From Nemertoderma westbladi (Eukaryota > Xenacoelomorpha > Nemertodermatida > Nemertodermatidae): a DNA stretch of 64,000 nucleotides. Under the pieces are notes generated by a model. It was not told the DNA's origin, did not search any database, and worked only from the letters and a program-made list of their open reading frames with translations. Shown here in pieces: positions 1 through 10,889 of the stretch (its first letter is position 1; every line of letters starts with the position of its first letter). The stretch covers positions 52,430 to 116,429 of the forward strand of contig JAUCBJ010003096.1 of NCBI GenBank assembly GCA_032718475.1, read 5' to 3'. The translations under genes and the position numbers were made by a program.

Positions 1-1235
1 TCCATAAAAAAGGCGATAAACAATCAACTACATTATTCTCACTACAAATTTAGCTATTTATTTCATATAATGTAATTTGTACTGTAATTACAATTTAAAC
101 CTATACTCCGGCAGCAAATAGCACAAATTTTGGTGAACCGTGTTTTTTTATACCCATAAAATATTTCATCGGTTTTGTACTCATTAGACCCTGCTGAACA
201 ATATTTAGGAGGGTGTCGCCCCTACAACCTTGAGCATTTCTCATAAATCGTGTTACCATGGTTACCGGGGTGTTTATCTGCAGCTGCCATGTTTTAAACA
301 CACAATGGTTACAGGATTTACCCCAATCGATGAGCTTTCGAGCGAATTCGATGAGCTTATTTTCAAACTACTGTGACCCTGGCAACCGTTGCTAGGGGCA
401 GTAATCTACGGTTAACGCCATAGCAAACACCACCTTACCCATTATGCGACCTCAGTATCAACATATTCCCTCAGTATATTGCATACTGAACTTATATTCG
501 AGTCACAGTTATTATGACAACCGTTGCTACGGGAACTACTACTAACTACTGCTACAGTACTACTAAATAGCAACCAGCGACCAAAGCATTCTATGACTAT
601 ATGATTGTACTGTTTCAACATACCCCCGCTGTATCGTACATAGTCCATAGTGGGTTTATTGAACTTGGTTTCTGGCCACAGTTATCATGACAACTGTTGC
701 TATGTAGACTAGACAATGATTCTAAATATGATTTTAATGGTCGTTGATATTCACAGGAATTATTGGAGAGGAATTTTACATTTAGGTTCACAATTTTTAT
801 TAATAATTAATTGATATATCAATTATCAAAATTAAAGTAAAAAAAATGCTTTTATTCTCATTTCTGCTTTAAGGTAATTGATTAGATAATATTATATTTA
901 ATAATCTTATAATAATCTTATATAATGTAATAATTATATAATCTTATAATAATATAATATATTCTTATAATAATTTGTGGCTTTATTATTATTATTATTT
1001 CGTGTCTACCTTAATTGTGATTGCTTTTATTAAGTACAATATATGTGATTTTAATATTATATTTTCAAAATTTGATTACACCTAAACAACATATGCATAC
1101 AATACCACGATATTATTAAATTATAAAATAATATGATTAACTATGTACTAGGGTGCGAAATCTATACCATCTTTTAATGACTGGTCAGGGCAATAGTAAC
1201 TCAGTGACGGTACAGTGGAATATATATATGTATAT
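1..1235. other. Gene-free flank with AT-rich tract
   Basis: I see no convincing coding region here. The first 700 bases hold several short words resembling RFX/X-box half-site pairs (about 252-266, 381-396, 513-529, 681-700). From about 780 to 1,150 the sequence is very AT-rich, with imperfect ATAATCTTATA repeats at 890-990. No LTR matching the one at 7,633-8,841 is visible, so the retroelement starting near 1,235 has lost its 5' end. Confidence 0.6.
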
Positions 1236-1250
1236 ACTGTGTAAACAAAC

Positions 1251-4200
1251 ATGTCTGACACAAAACGGGCACTGTCAGATAGTCTTTTGGAAGGTGTTAG
1301 AATGAGTCTTAGACTTGGACAGAGTCTTGAAAGGAAGATGGCAGAGGCAATGGCAACAGCAGAAGCGGAAAGAAAGGCGGCAGAGGCAATGGCAACAGCA
1401 GAAGCAGAAAGAAAGGCGGCAGAGACAATGGCAACAGCAGAAGCGGAAAGAAAGGCGGCAGAGGCAATGGCAACAGTAGAAGTGGAAAGAAAGATAGAGA
1501 CACCTGTACTCCCAGAACCTGCCTATAAATTCCCTTTGTACAGTACTAAACTACCTGTGCCCAGCAGGACTGTTCCCGAGTCCGAACCCGTCCTGGAAGC
1601 CGAGCGAGATATCAAGAATTTATCGCCCGTCGTCTCTCGCTCGCCCGCTACTACGTTGGCGACTCCCGCTTCGGCAGTTGAGTGGGTAGCTGAGGGGCGA
1701 CGGGAGATGGGTCTCCTGCTCGAGCAGCTGAGGGAACACTGTTTGTGCTCCTCTCAGCAGGTCCGGGAAATGGAAGAGACTGTTCAGCAGCTCAAGGGAA
1801 CAGTAAGGGAAAGTAGGTTAGAGTTGCAAAAGGTGCAGCAAAGTATCGCGTTAGAACGCGATAAATTAGTCAATTTACAAAAGGGTATACCACCACCCCC
1901 TGTAACAATGTGTCAACCCGTTAGGTCTGAAGTATCTCATGCGCAAGGTGTGGAGCCTACACGCATCTATACTGCTAGTGAAGTAGAAACTCCTATAGTA
2001 AACCCTATTCAGGGTAATTATAAACCTGTTGATAATAATATTCCATATAGACCTGATCATAATCCGAGAAATTTATATACCGATAATTCTATATTCAATA
2101 ATACGATGGCTCAAGAAAGTTTTACGCGTCAAATGGCTAGAACCGAAGCCCGTCAAGCGGTAAAGGTTGGAGAGATCGTCAAGTTCAATGGAGATGAGAT
2201 GAAATGGTTACCTTTTAATGAATATTACAAAGATAACATACAGAATTCTGTGCTATCTAACGGAGAGAAACTCAGATACCTCATCGAATGCTTGGAAGGA
2301 CATCCCAAGTTAATGGCGTTAAAATTTATTGGACATCCAGATGGATTAAGACAAGTTTGGGATACATTAAACATCAGGTTTGGTAATAGGACTAACATAG
2401 CTAGGTATTTATATGCGAAATTAATGGCGCCCCGAAAGTTTCTTAGCAGCAGGATTATAGAATTTTCCGATGAGATTCAGGAGATCTGTAGACAGCTAGA
2501 TTGGTTAGGTAAGTCTCAGGAATATCAGAACTCTATGGTTGTAGGAGCCTTAGCATCTACTTTACCAAAGGGTGGAGTAGGTACACGCTGGGACAAGAAA
2601 GTGTTATATATGATGGAACAACAACAACGGGACCCTACCATGGCTGATCTCATGTCCTTCTTAGATAGTGAAGTAAAATTACAACTCATAAAGCTGTCCA
2701 GAGAGAAAACATCGGAAAATAAGGTAAGTGAGAAACCCGTTTCTAGGAGAAGGGTAACACCAGTGTGCCAGTGTGTTATACTGACGACGACGAAAGCCAA
2801 GTCTCTCAGGAAGAGGACAGCGGGAAAGACACAGCAAAATCTTACTATGATAACAAGACCTATAAAGACGTAAGTAAATATAAGTCTCGAACCAGGGACA
2901 GGAGAGAACAGGTAACAACAACTCCTCCTACGTCTCCTAAGAGAATTCACGGAAGAAAGCCCGAAGAAAGAACGAGAGTGCATAACGTTGCCCAAGGTAA
3001 AGTGAGTAACATCAAACCAAAATGTACGCTGTGCGACGGGCCCCACCGTTTGAGTGTGTGTGCTGAATTCCTAAAGAAATCCCTGGTAGACAGACGTGAA
3101 GTCATGTGGGATAAGCGGTTATGCTATAATTGCCTCAGACCAGGACACCAACGGCGAACCTGTTACTCCGAAGTAAAGTGTGCAAAGTGCGGTGCGAAAC
3201 ATCACATCTTGTTACGCAGTGAATTCGAACGAGACAACCCGAGTCAGGTAAGTGAGCCCGAACTACATGTCCAATTCAGTGATGTAAATGACACTGATCA
3301 AGAGTCTGAGATGGAAGGATTCTATACTGACGAATTCTCCGACGCCAACGAATCCTGTTACCTAATAAATACTTCAGTGTATCGAGCACTTACTTATGAA
3401 AAGGACACCGACAATGAGTTCCCCCCAACTACTTTTGCCAGACAACCATCTTGGAAAGCTCCAACTTCCAACGTAGGAATCAGAGAATTTCCGGTAGTGC
3501 AGGTAAGAGTTCATGGTCCTAACAAAAGTTACATAGTGAACGCCCTCCTTGACTCCGGCAGCACAGGAACATTCATCGATCAAGAACTAGCCGAAGATAT
3601 CTTTGCTGGACAACCCAAATTCCGGACTAAATTGAATATGTCAGGAATTATGCAGGTTTGGAAATCTACCCTAACGGCAGACTACTATGTAGGTGTGTTG
3701 TCCACCCCCCAGGATAAATTAGGAGCACAAGGGATAAGGTCGGTAAAAATGGTGGCTATAAAGAACTTCGCTACTACCCAAGCAGACCTTTATAATTGGG
3801 ACGAGGATGAGAGCATCCAACATCTTAAGATACCTCGATTCCAGACAGGATTATCCTGGAGTGCAAATACTCATCGGCCAAAACGCGCATGAGGCGCTCG
3901 AGACATTGGAGAAACGGCCTGCTCAACCGCAGCCACTACAAACCTATGCGGTAAGAACTAGAGTAGGTTGGTACTTCACTTGCCCTTCCCGTAGAACTCT
4001 CAAAGAGAGATTACCTCAACAACAGGTATACCAAGTAAAGGAATGGGAAGTGGAGAGCAGTGATGTGGACGATCCAACTGAGGGAACACCATACTCCTCA
4101 GATAATGACGATATTAACTCCAATGTAGATCAATGGAGACATTGCCTTGGGACGATTAATCCAGCCGACATCGCTTCCAGATGAGCAACTCCTCAAGAAC

Positions 4201-4459
4201 TGATAGATAATCCAGGCTGGTTAGGTGGATCCGACTTCTTAAGTAAAGAAGAAGAAGAATGGCCTCCTCATCTTACCCCGGTGAAGATTAGACAGGCCAA
4301 GGGAGCGGAGAAAGTATCACAACAACTAAATCGCCCAGCTAGTCGTTTATGTTTACTGGAAAGAGACCGAAAACTGTCCGGAAACTATGGAAGGCAAGAT
4401 ACTCTTCCTACGACCACTTCCCTAATCCGACAAATATCTAGGGACTCCATAACGTAATA
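1251..4459 (+). pseudogene. BEL/Pao gag-pol remnant (gag, zinc knuckles, protease; RT/RNase H/integrase mostly deleted)
   Basis: Starts at the ATG after ...GTGTAAACAAAC, the same context as the minus-strand copy. The 5' part is Ala/Glu-rich with 13-residue repeats, followed by a BEL-type gag region (around 2,100-2,500, similar to DUF1759), Cys/His knuckles (about 3,020-3,210) and a retropepsin-like domain with DSGST (about 3,550). A tandem duplication of the 8-mer CCAGTGTG (2,760-2,775) shifts the frame, and another shift lies near 3,845. At about 4,112 the frame jumps from the protease-RT linker to the end of RNase H, and near 4,318 from there to the extreme C-terminus: two deletions of about 1.75 kb each relative to the minus copy. 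A TGA interrupts at about 4,182. It could supply at most a truncated gag. Assignment to BEL/Pao is strong by internal comparison. Confidence 0.85.
1337..1492 (+). repeat. 39-bp tandem repeat in gag (13-residue Ala/Glu/Lys coil)
   Basis: About four copies of a 39-bp unit encode an EAERKAAEAMATA-type repeat, probably a charged coiled coil. The minus copy has a related but less regular Ala/Glu-rich stretch near 49,050-49,240. Because 39 is a multiple of 3, copy number can vary without a frameshift. Confidence 0.85.
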
Positions 4460-6105
4460 ACATATGGAGTGGGCGTGTGACTATATCATTTTATATTTGT
4501 TTTTATTTTATATTTATGTATGTATTATTATGTAATTTTATTATAATCGTTTCCTTTAATTTTATTTAGTAGAATGTTATTTTAGTGATTATTTAGTAGA
4601 TTAGTGCAATATATTAGTGTTTATTACGTACGTAATTACTTATAATATATTTAGTGTGACGGCGAGAAATAATTATTTTTTCTCTTTCCTTACTGTCCGT
4701 ATCATATTATAAATACGTGACTACAGTAAGATGAAATGTCCGTACTTATTAAAGTACAATAAAGCTCCTACTATACTTAAGTATTATTGGTAGGCAGAGT
4801 ATTAGGAATGCAAAGTTCAGATCCTCGTGTCTCGGCTAAACCAAGCTCTGGGTAGACCTTGGAAACGACTTGCCTCTTCACACTGACATTGCTTCGTGCG
4901 ATATTGCTCTTCTACCTTATATTAAATAATACATATAGTAGCGTGATGTCCCTCTAACAGTAGCGTAAAACGCAAATAAATCTGTTAAACCTTTTGACCA
5001 TCTGTAATTCTAGTCGATTAAGATATCGCGGCACCCACCGATATACTTGAAAGACAAATTCTAGAATCAGTGGTTAACGTCCCCAGACAAGTTCTGGAAT
5101 AAATCGGTGCCCATCTTAAATATTAATTTAATATTTATTAAAATCTGTAAAATTCAGATCCTTTAAAATTTCTAGTCAATTAAGATATCGCAGCACTTAC
5201 CGATACTCTTAAAAGACAATTTTATAGAATTAAGGATCCTAAGTCCCAAGACATGCTCTGGAATAAAAATTGTGTCAAATTTAACACAATAATAAAATCA
5301 TAATAATTAATAATAAAATTCACGGGAATAAATTTAAATTCATATTTTAAATGAATTTCATAAATTGTCATTTTGTGCAATTTATAACATTCTCAAAATT
5401 CCATTAATTAATAGATCATGGGAGCGGAGATTCATCCTATTGAGTGTATTAGAGTGCGAGAATCTCCAACATATAGTCAATAGCCGATAAAATTAATAAA
5501 ATCATGTATAAAGAGGATATTGACAATTAAAGAATTACTATTAAATAGCATTCCAGATCTGTATGCATGAGAATTACTCTAATTCTACCGCTAGCTTTCC
5601 ATAATGTCACCATAGCAACACCCACGCTAGAATTAGAAGCAAGTTAAAAGAACAATAGAAAGCTTGTCCCATTGCATAGCATAGAGAATACATAGCACAC
5701 TGTTAGTATCCAAGGATACACAGTAATAACGTGACATTCTGGAAGGCACTGACTAACGGACAAATGGCCTGTATGTGTACAATTGGTGACAGTTGTGTGG
5801 AATTTGTGCGTTTATAGGTGAATGTTACTGCTAAAGTATGTTTACAGTAGCTAGTCGCAATTGTGAAAGTAACCCAACTCTCCTATAGAAAGAACCTAAA
5901 GTGGATTCAAGCCTTTGGGACGGACAGTGGAGTGACTTGTGCCGGTTATCGTTGTCGTGCTGTTGCTACATGTTGGCGTAAACACCGCGACAACGGTACA
6001 TCGGCGCTGAGAATCCCACTGTCCGGGGGCAAAGAAAGGTAGGCAGCGACGCCCGCTCGCCTAAACATAAACTCATTATAATATTAATAAACTCAGATAA
6101 CAGAT
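4460..6105 (+). other. Noncoding spacer between pol and 3' ORF of BEL copy 1
   Basis: No ORF is supported. The segment is conserved with 40,638-42,267 of the minus copy, so it belongs to the element. It contains a diverged tandem pair of about 165 bp (about 5,010-5,110 and 5,170-5,280) built on words such as AAGATATCGC and TCTGGAATAAA; the same pair is present in the other copy (about 41,460-41,760). A GC-richer block lies just before the 3' ORF (about 5,930-6,060). A promoter or RNA-processing role for the downstream ORF is possible but unproven. Confidence 0.6.
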
Positions 6106-7554
6106 ATGACGGAGTTGATAGAAGATGATCTTGGTATCAGGGAGTGATATACTCTACCTTTGCAAGCATTTGTGGATAGCTTGATACGCGGTGAAGCCGA
6201 TCCAACCATTACGGAGGACGATGGTCGTTATATCGAACCGCCGATGTCACAAGAGCAACTTACGTGTGAATTGGACTATCGAAAATTCACCGCTCGCTAT
6301 ACGCATCGTAATAGTACGTATATGGACTTCCTAACTACCGGCCATCCTATCGATTTACATGATACGGACAATGTAGACACCGAAAGGGAAATGGTTCTAT
6401 TTAAATATCATACCCAGCGGAGTCGGAACGATAAACCGAGAATAGATCACGAAAATTCTATTCGTAACAGACTGGGAAGACGAACCAATATGCCTAGAAT
6501 CTGAGGAGATTCAGCCTATCGCGCCCGGAACAGCGACAACGATTACATCCTAGAATGGTATCAAGGTCCACAGTGTCTCACTGCGTACAATTATCGCCAT
6601 GCCAACTATGTTTCTCGGCAACGTTGTCGGTTATGCGCATCGAGAGACCATGTTACGCCCATGGACACAAACGTCCGCTGTTCCTATTTCCACGAACAAC
6701 CGGTGATGGAAATTTATTGCGCGTATTGCAGACTCAATAACTTGCACATTTTTGCGGTTTGCCCTCAATTTATGACTCAATGTCACCATTGTCAACTAAA
6801 GGGACACGCCAGTTTCGATTGCCCTTTTAGTCACGATTTGGAAAGCGTAGATGAAATGATCACACTACGTTACATCAGAGCTTGGGAAGCGAACGCTGAT
6901 TTACATTGTGATTCGCGCCATCGTTATTATCCTGGACGTGCTTACGAAGGAATTTATGCGTTCCATCCTTATCTATTCGCTTCTGTCGAACCGAAATCAC
7001 GCATATCGAGTTACGAACTACTGAAGCGCGTCGGAGAATGTATTTCAACCAAGTTCGTACGCAAATTTCTCAGGAGTGTTAATCCTAGCGACCTTCATTC
7101 CTATAACTTAATCAATTATATCCGTCAGGATCCAGACTATGGAGACTTATTTGTTAACTCACACCCCGAGTTACAGGAAGTGTATCGGCGACCTTACGAA
7201 TACCGAGCCCGCGAACGCGAGTTGGAAAGAACCATTAAACCCAGGAGGTTTCTGACTGCCTATGGTCCACCCACGGCTCTCGTTCAGACCACTCGTAAAG
7301 GACCCGTCAGAGCGGCTGTCCTAAAACGCGCTCTCAAGGCCGTTAAACCCCTCTCCCCCAACGTTGATGTCAATCAACCCGGCACTTCGACTGGCGGATA
7401 CACCGACCATAATCCTACACCCTCTGATGCAATCATATTGCACCCTTCACCCAGGAGTTATAGCCCTCCTTGTAAAGTGGCTCGCCCCAAAGAGAAAAAG
7501 ACTCTGGCCAGCTTTAAAAAACTGCGTAAACGCCATCCGCGCAAGAAAGACTAA
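6106..7554 (+). pseudogene. 3' accessory ORF of BEL element: zinc-knuckle protein with basic tail
   Basis: One reading frame from the ATG at 6,106 to the stop at 7,552-7,554, interrupted only by TGA at 6,145 and TGA at 6,502. The centre carries three Cys/His clusters: C-x2-C with a following H and C (around 6,620-6,690), C-x2-C-x5-H-x4-C (about 6,718-6,762) and C-x2-C-x4-H-x5-C (about 6,781-6,825). The last two resemble retroviral nucleocapsid knuckles. The C-terminus is strongly basic (KKLRKRHPRKKD) and is conserved in the minus copy. It sits between pol and the 3' LTR, where env-like genes sit in some BEL elements, but I see no signal peptide or membrane segment. A nucleic-acid-binding role is inferred; the family is not recognised. 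Confidence 0.65.
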
Positions 7555-7632
7555 CTGTTTAGAGTATTTACGTATATTAGAAACTGTGATTTTTGTATAG
7601 TAATAGACTCAAATCCCATTTTCTGGGAGCGG

Positions 7633-8841
7633 TGTAAAAGCTTCTGTGGGATATAACTGGCCCTTTTGCTTTGCAATCCAGTTCCCCCCCCAGGCGCTGG
7701 AATACTCTAAAAAGCTCTCTAACTCGAATGATGCAAAGCGACCGGCTAATTGGCTGATTTGTTATACGAGGGGCTCTTTACTATGTTCTATCGGCCAACC
7801 AGAGCTATAGCAGCAGAGTATGCAACCAGGGCAACCGAGCGGAGTGACTCATTTTGTGTGTTGGCCAAGGGCTGCAAAAATCCTGATAGTTCGGCATTTA
7901 GATATTCGTGGAACCTGTGGAATCTGGTGTTCTGCCAATGAGAGCGATTCCTCTCTGTGTAAAAAAAAATACCTGCAACGGTGTTAGAGTCAGAGAGTGT
8001 TTTTGTTACTGTTGTGTTGTTTCTATCTAGGCCAGGAACACCGGCTCTAGAGTCAATTCGTTTCAGACTTTAGAAGAAACATTAGTAGGCTTAAGATTAT
8101 AGAGCGTATAACTGTTATCAGTTCATATCATAACTTAACATACCATCTTAATGCTTTTTACTGTTGTCATATTTTGTATCAGTTGGTTGAATATTATTTG
8201 GAGAACATTTATAAAGAACCCAAATTTCCCAATTTTCTTGATACACTACAGGTTAGAGAGACGGGTTATATATAGCGATTGCGACTTATATTATTGTGGT
8301 TTGTAGTGAATTTAATGCTATTTGATAAGCACTACATGAGTCCGTTGCTGTTCTCTTTATATATGATAAAATTCATTGACGGTCGGCAAATTAGTGAGCA
8401 GTATTGTGTGTTACCGGTAGTGTGCATGATTGTGGCTGATAACTAAGCATTTCCTAAAGAATGCGCCTCATACGTGAATCATAAGCCTTACCGACTTACC
8501 GTTGTGTTTAGTACAAGTCATATCTCTGTTTACCTAGATAGAGCACCACGTCCTAAAGGAACTGTTAATATTTCCCGAAAGTGAATAATATTAGTCAGAA
8601 ATTATTTATTAACGATCAATCGAATAATACAGTAAGCTTACACTGCAATAATAATCTAAGCCCTCAGAATCCAGTCTCCCGGGTATATCCAGCGGGTGAA
8701 TGGACACGCACTAGGCTGGCTTCTGCTAATGTTGTGTTTATTGGTATTAAATATTTGTCAACTTCTAAAGTCTATTTATAAACCAAAAGACATATAAATT
8801 TTGGCAGGTTAAACTGCTAAAGGTCTTCAAAAGCGCGTACA
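7633..8841 (+). repeat. 3' LTR of BEL copy 1
   Basis: Starts TGTAAAAGC and ends GCGCGTACA, giving the TG...CA termini of an LTR, directly after GGGAGCGG. The 3' part (about 8,250-8,841) aligns well with the LTRs at 37,844-39,029 and 52,371-53,560 (reverse complement). The first several hundred bases after the terminal about 20 nt look unrelated, so the U3 region differs between the two subfamilies. Length is about 1,209 bp against 1,186-1,190 bp. Confidence 0.8.
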
Positions 8842-9075
8842 CGGTAATTACTTTCAAATATAAATCGTACCGGTAATCACTTTCTAATATAAATCGTACC
8901 GGTAATCACTTTCAAATATAAATCGTACCGGTAATCACTTTCAAATATAAATCGTACCGGTAATCACTTATAAAAAAAAACGTACTGGTAATAATTTTCA
9001 AATATAAATCGTACGGGTATTCACTTTCAAATCGGTATTTACTTTCAAATATAAATCGTATTTACTTTAAATCTA
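8842..9075. repeat. 29-bp minisatellite abutting the LTR
   Basis: About seven to eight copies of a 29-bp unit, CGGTAATCACTTTCAAATAT plus nine further bases ending in GTAC, starting immediately at the LTR end. Later units decay and diffuse copies (TTTCAAATATAAATC words) continue to about 9,280. Confidence 0.9.
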
Positions 9076-9389
9076 AAGCTTACGTGTACATTATATGTAT
9101 GGTTAGGTTAAAGTCTTTGTTTCAACTCTAGTTACGATGTAATATTATTAATTCAATATCGCTTTCGAATAAATCGCATACATACACAAAGTTACTACCT
9201 AATTTAAATTGTAATCACTTTTATCAAATATAAATCAGATTATTAATATCAAATATACTCCTTTCCAATATAAATCGTAATAATAATTTGTCATATAGTT
9301 ATGTGTTACATATATATAGTTTATATGTATATATATATATATATATTGTTATATAGATTGTAAGACATACGTAATTGCGTAATTAAACC
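9076..9389. other. AT-rich DNA without a gene
   Basis: Decayed minisatellite words to about 9,280, then a TA dinucleotide tract around 9,310-9,350. Nothing coding is visible. Confidence 0.6.
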
Positions 9390-9392
9390 TAG

Positions 9393-10166
9393 TTACAGAT
9401 CGACAGGAGGGACCTCACTCGCTCCGGAGCTACGGAGGAGACGTACCCCGCTACTGATCGGATCGATGGGGGCAGACCCAATACGAGTATCGGGCAGGAG
9501 GGTATCGTTAGAGGACAAAGCATGGGGCAACAGAATATCGGCTAATTTGTGGATGTGGATGGGGTCTGAATTCTTCCTTATACGAATGCAAACCACACCG
9601 TTAAAGGAATACGCGGCAAAGATTTGCTTATTGGCCTTCAGCGATGTACACTCACGCAGAAGTGAAGCGCGATAAGTTGTGAGGTGATCACTCGGGTAGA
9701 TTCCTTTTGGTAGTTTGGCTTTCCGTGAATGAATAGTGTAACGTGTTGCGTGTCCCAGGAAGCGTATTAATAAAAGTCGAGGTTTCGATTTAGGTCATCC
9801 TAGGCGATGACAAACATCGAGTAAATTTGGATTAATGGTCAGAGAGGATAATATCTGCAAGAGACGATCATGGTCGGATTTGGGATTTCCTTCTGGGATT
9901 CCGTGAAGGAGGACATTGTGTCGTCTTATGTAATGGTTGAGGGAGTCAATCTCCCTTGCCGAGGAATTGCGAATGGCATTGAGATCCTCTTTAAGGTATC
10001 CGTTTTCCTCGCGTAGGATATTAATCGTTTGTATAAGTGAGGGGGACCCATCGGTTGGGTTTAATTGGGTGGTAATGGCTTTTAAGTCGGAAGATACAGC
10101 GGCCAAAAGTTTCTCAAGTTGATCCATTCGTGTGGAAATATCTTGGTGTTCATTACGAGTTGGCAT
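9393..10166 (-). pseudogene. L1/Tx1-type non-LTR retrotransposon ORF1 protein, one in-frame stop
   Basis: The minus-strand frame from the ATG at 10,166 runs through the stop at 9,795-9,797 in the same frame to about 9,393, about 258 codons. The N-terminus is heptad-like (STRMDQLEKLLAAV, then LREENGYLKEDL), predicting a coiled coil. It is followed by RRHNVLLHGIPE and LLDVCHRLG, the signature of the L1 ORF1p RRM domain. After the TGA the frame continues with RLLLIRF, PKGIYPSDHL and LLRECTSLK, matching the expected rest of the RRM and the C-terminal domain. Such proteins are trimeric nucleic-acid chaperones that coat the LINE RNA. No ORF2 of this element is visible nearby. The exact clade is uncertain. 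Confidence 0.75.
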
Positions 10167-10169
10167 GAT

Positions 10170-10795
10170 TGCGGGGGTGTCTCGAGTTTAGTTTTAGAAG
10201 AGGACAATGGGGCTCACGAGTAAAAGGGTCAGCGTATGGGGTGATTTGCTGCAGATAATGGAATGGACCGCAGATTACTGGATTATGGAATGTATGGTAA
10301 GGGGTACCAGTACCCGGTGAGGGAGTAGTTTACAGCAGTAGGTACAGACTGACATATAACAGGTTATTTTTGCATGGTGCAGTACATCAGTCGTCCACCT
10401 AAACTCTAGAGGAGTTCCGTATGGCATTATCTATCAATGGCTACAGTTCCAACAGTTGCAGTTCCTGTCTGCCGCAAGAGGGCGTATTATTTAAAAATTA
10501 ACATCTTCTCTAGCTTTGTTATTTACAATACGCAAAACTATGAAGTTATATTGCTTAAGTGTTCTAAGGGGCAAGCCATGAGGCAAGATATTTGAGACTT
10601 ATTTAGATATATTATTACTTAATTTTGACCCCCCAATCGATATCTATTACAATATGGGCTATATCTTTTGCAGAGTCACAGAGTAGTCTGAAGTTCCCAG
10701 TCTGCCACAAGAGGGGAAATGTCTCAAAGTGAAAACCATATGGTAGCCATGAATTGGCTACTAGGCAATAATACTGCATTTTGCAACGTTAGGCC
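10170..10795. other. Unassigned sequence, possibly leader of the ORF1 element
   Basis: No ORF is supported. The GC-moderate stretch 10,170-10,430 lies directly upstream of the ORF1 remnant on the minus strand and may be its 5' UTR. The words TGCCGCAAGAGGGCG (about 10,470) and TGCCACAAGAGGGG (about 10,700) are related to each other and resemble a CTCF core, but nothing more can be claimed. Confidence 0.4.
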
Positions 10796-10796
10796 T

Positions 10797-10888
10797 ATTG
10801 CTGACCGAACGAAAACTGCCCTGGTTCATGCAGGGATCAAAACCATAACATACGGGAGATGTGAATTCAATGCAACCACTACGCCAAC
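10797..10888 (-). repeat. tRNA-like SINE head next to LINE 3' end
   Basis: On the minus strand it reads TGGCGTAGTGG, a full match to the Pol III A-box consensus, followed about 35 bases later by a degenerate B-box-like GGTTTTGATCC. A close relative lies at 14,114-14,216 on the + strand and a truncated one at about 13,705-13,765 on the minus strand. It directly abuts the (TAG)n tail of the LINE at 10,890-13,692. Not a functional tRNA: the cloverleaf is not complete. Confidence 0.55.
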
Positions 10889-10889
10889 T

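Larger units (their letters stand above)
1235..8841 (+). mobile_element. BEL/Pao LTR retrotransposon, copy 1, 5'-truncated and internally deleted
   Basis: A defective relative of the element at 37,844-53,560, in opposite orientation. In order it has a remnant gag-pol (1,251-4,459), a noncoding spacer (4,460-6,105), a 3' accessory ORF (6,106-7,554), a purine-rich stretch GGGAGCGG and a 3' LTR (7,633-8,841). Homology with the minus copy starts only about 20 bases before the gag ATG, so the 5' LTR and leader are absent. Large internal deletions remove the gag N-terminal region, reverse transcriptase, most of RNase H and almost all of integrase. No target-site duplication can be assessed without the 5' end. 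Confidence 0.85.

Noticed and set aside
1-1235. Possible 5' LTR for BEL copy 1
   Set aside because: Checked for the TGTAAAAGC start and GCGC-ACA end and for homology to the other LTRs; none is visible.
10465-10720. CTCF-like words (also at about 22,605 and 30,299)
   Set aside because: Only partial matches to a degenerate consensus, two of them inside transposon sequence; not enough to call sites.
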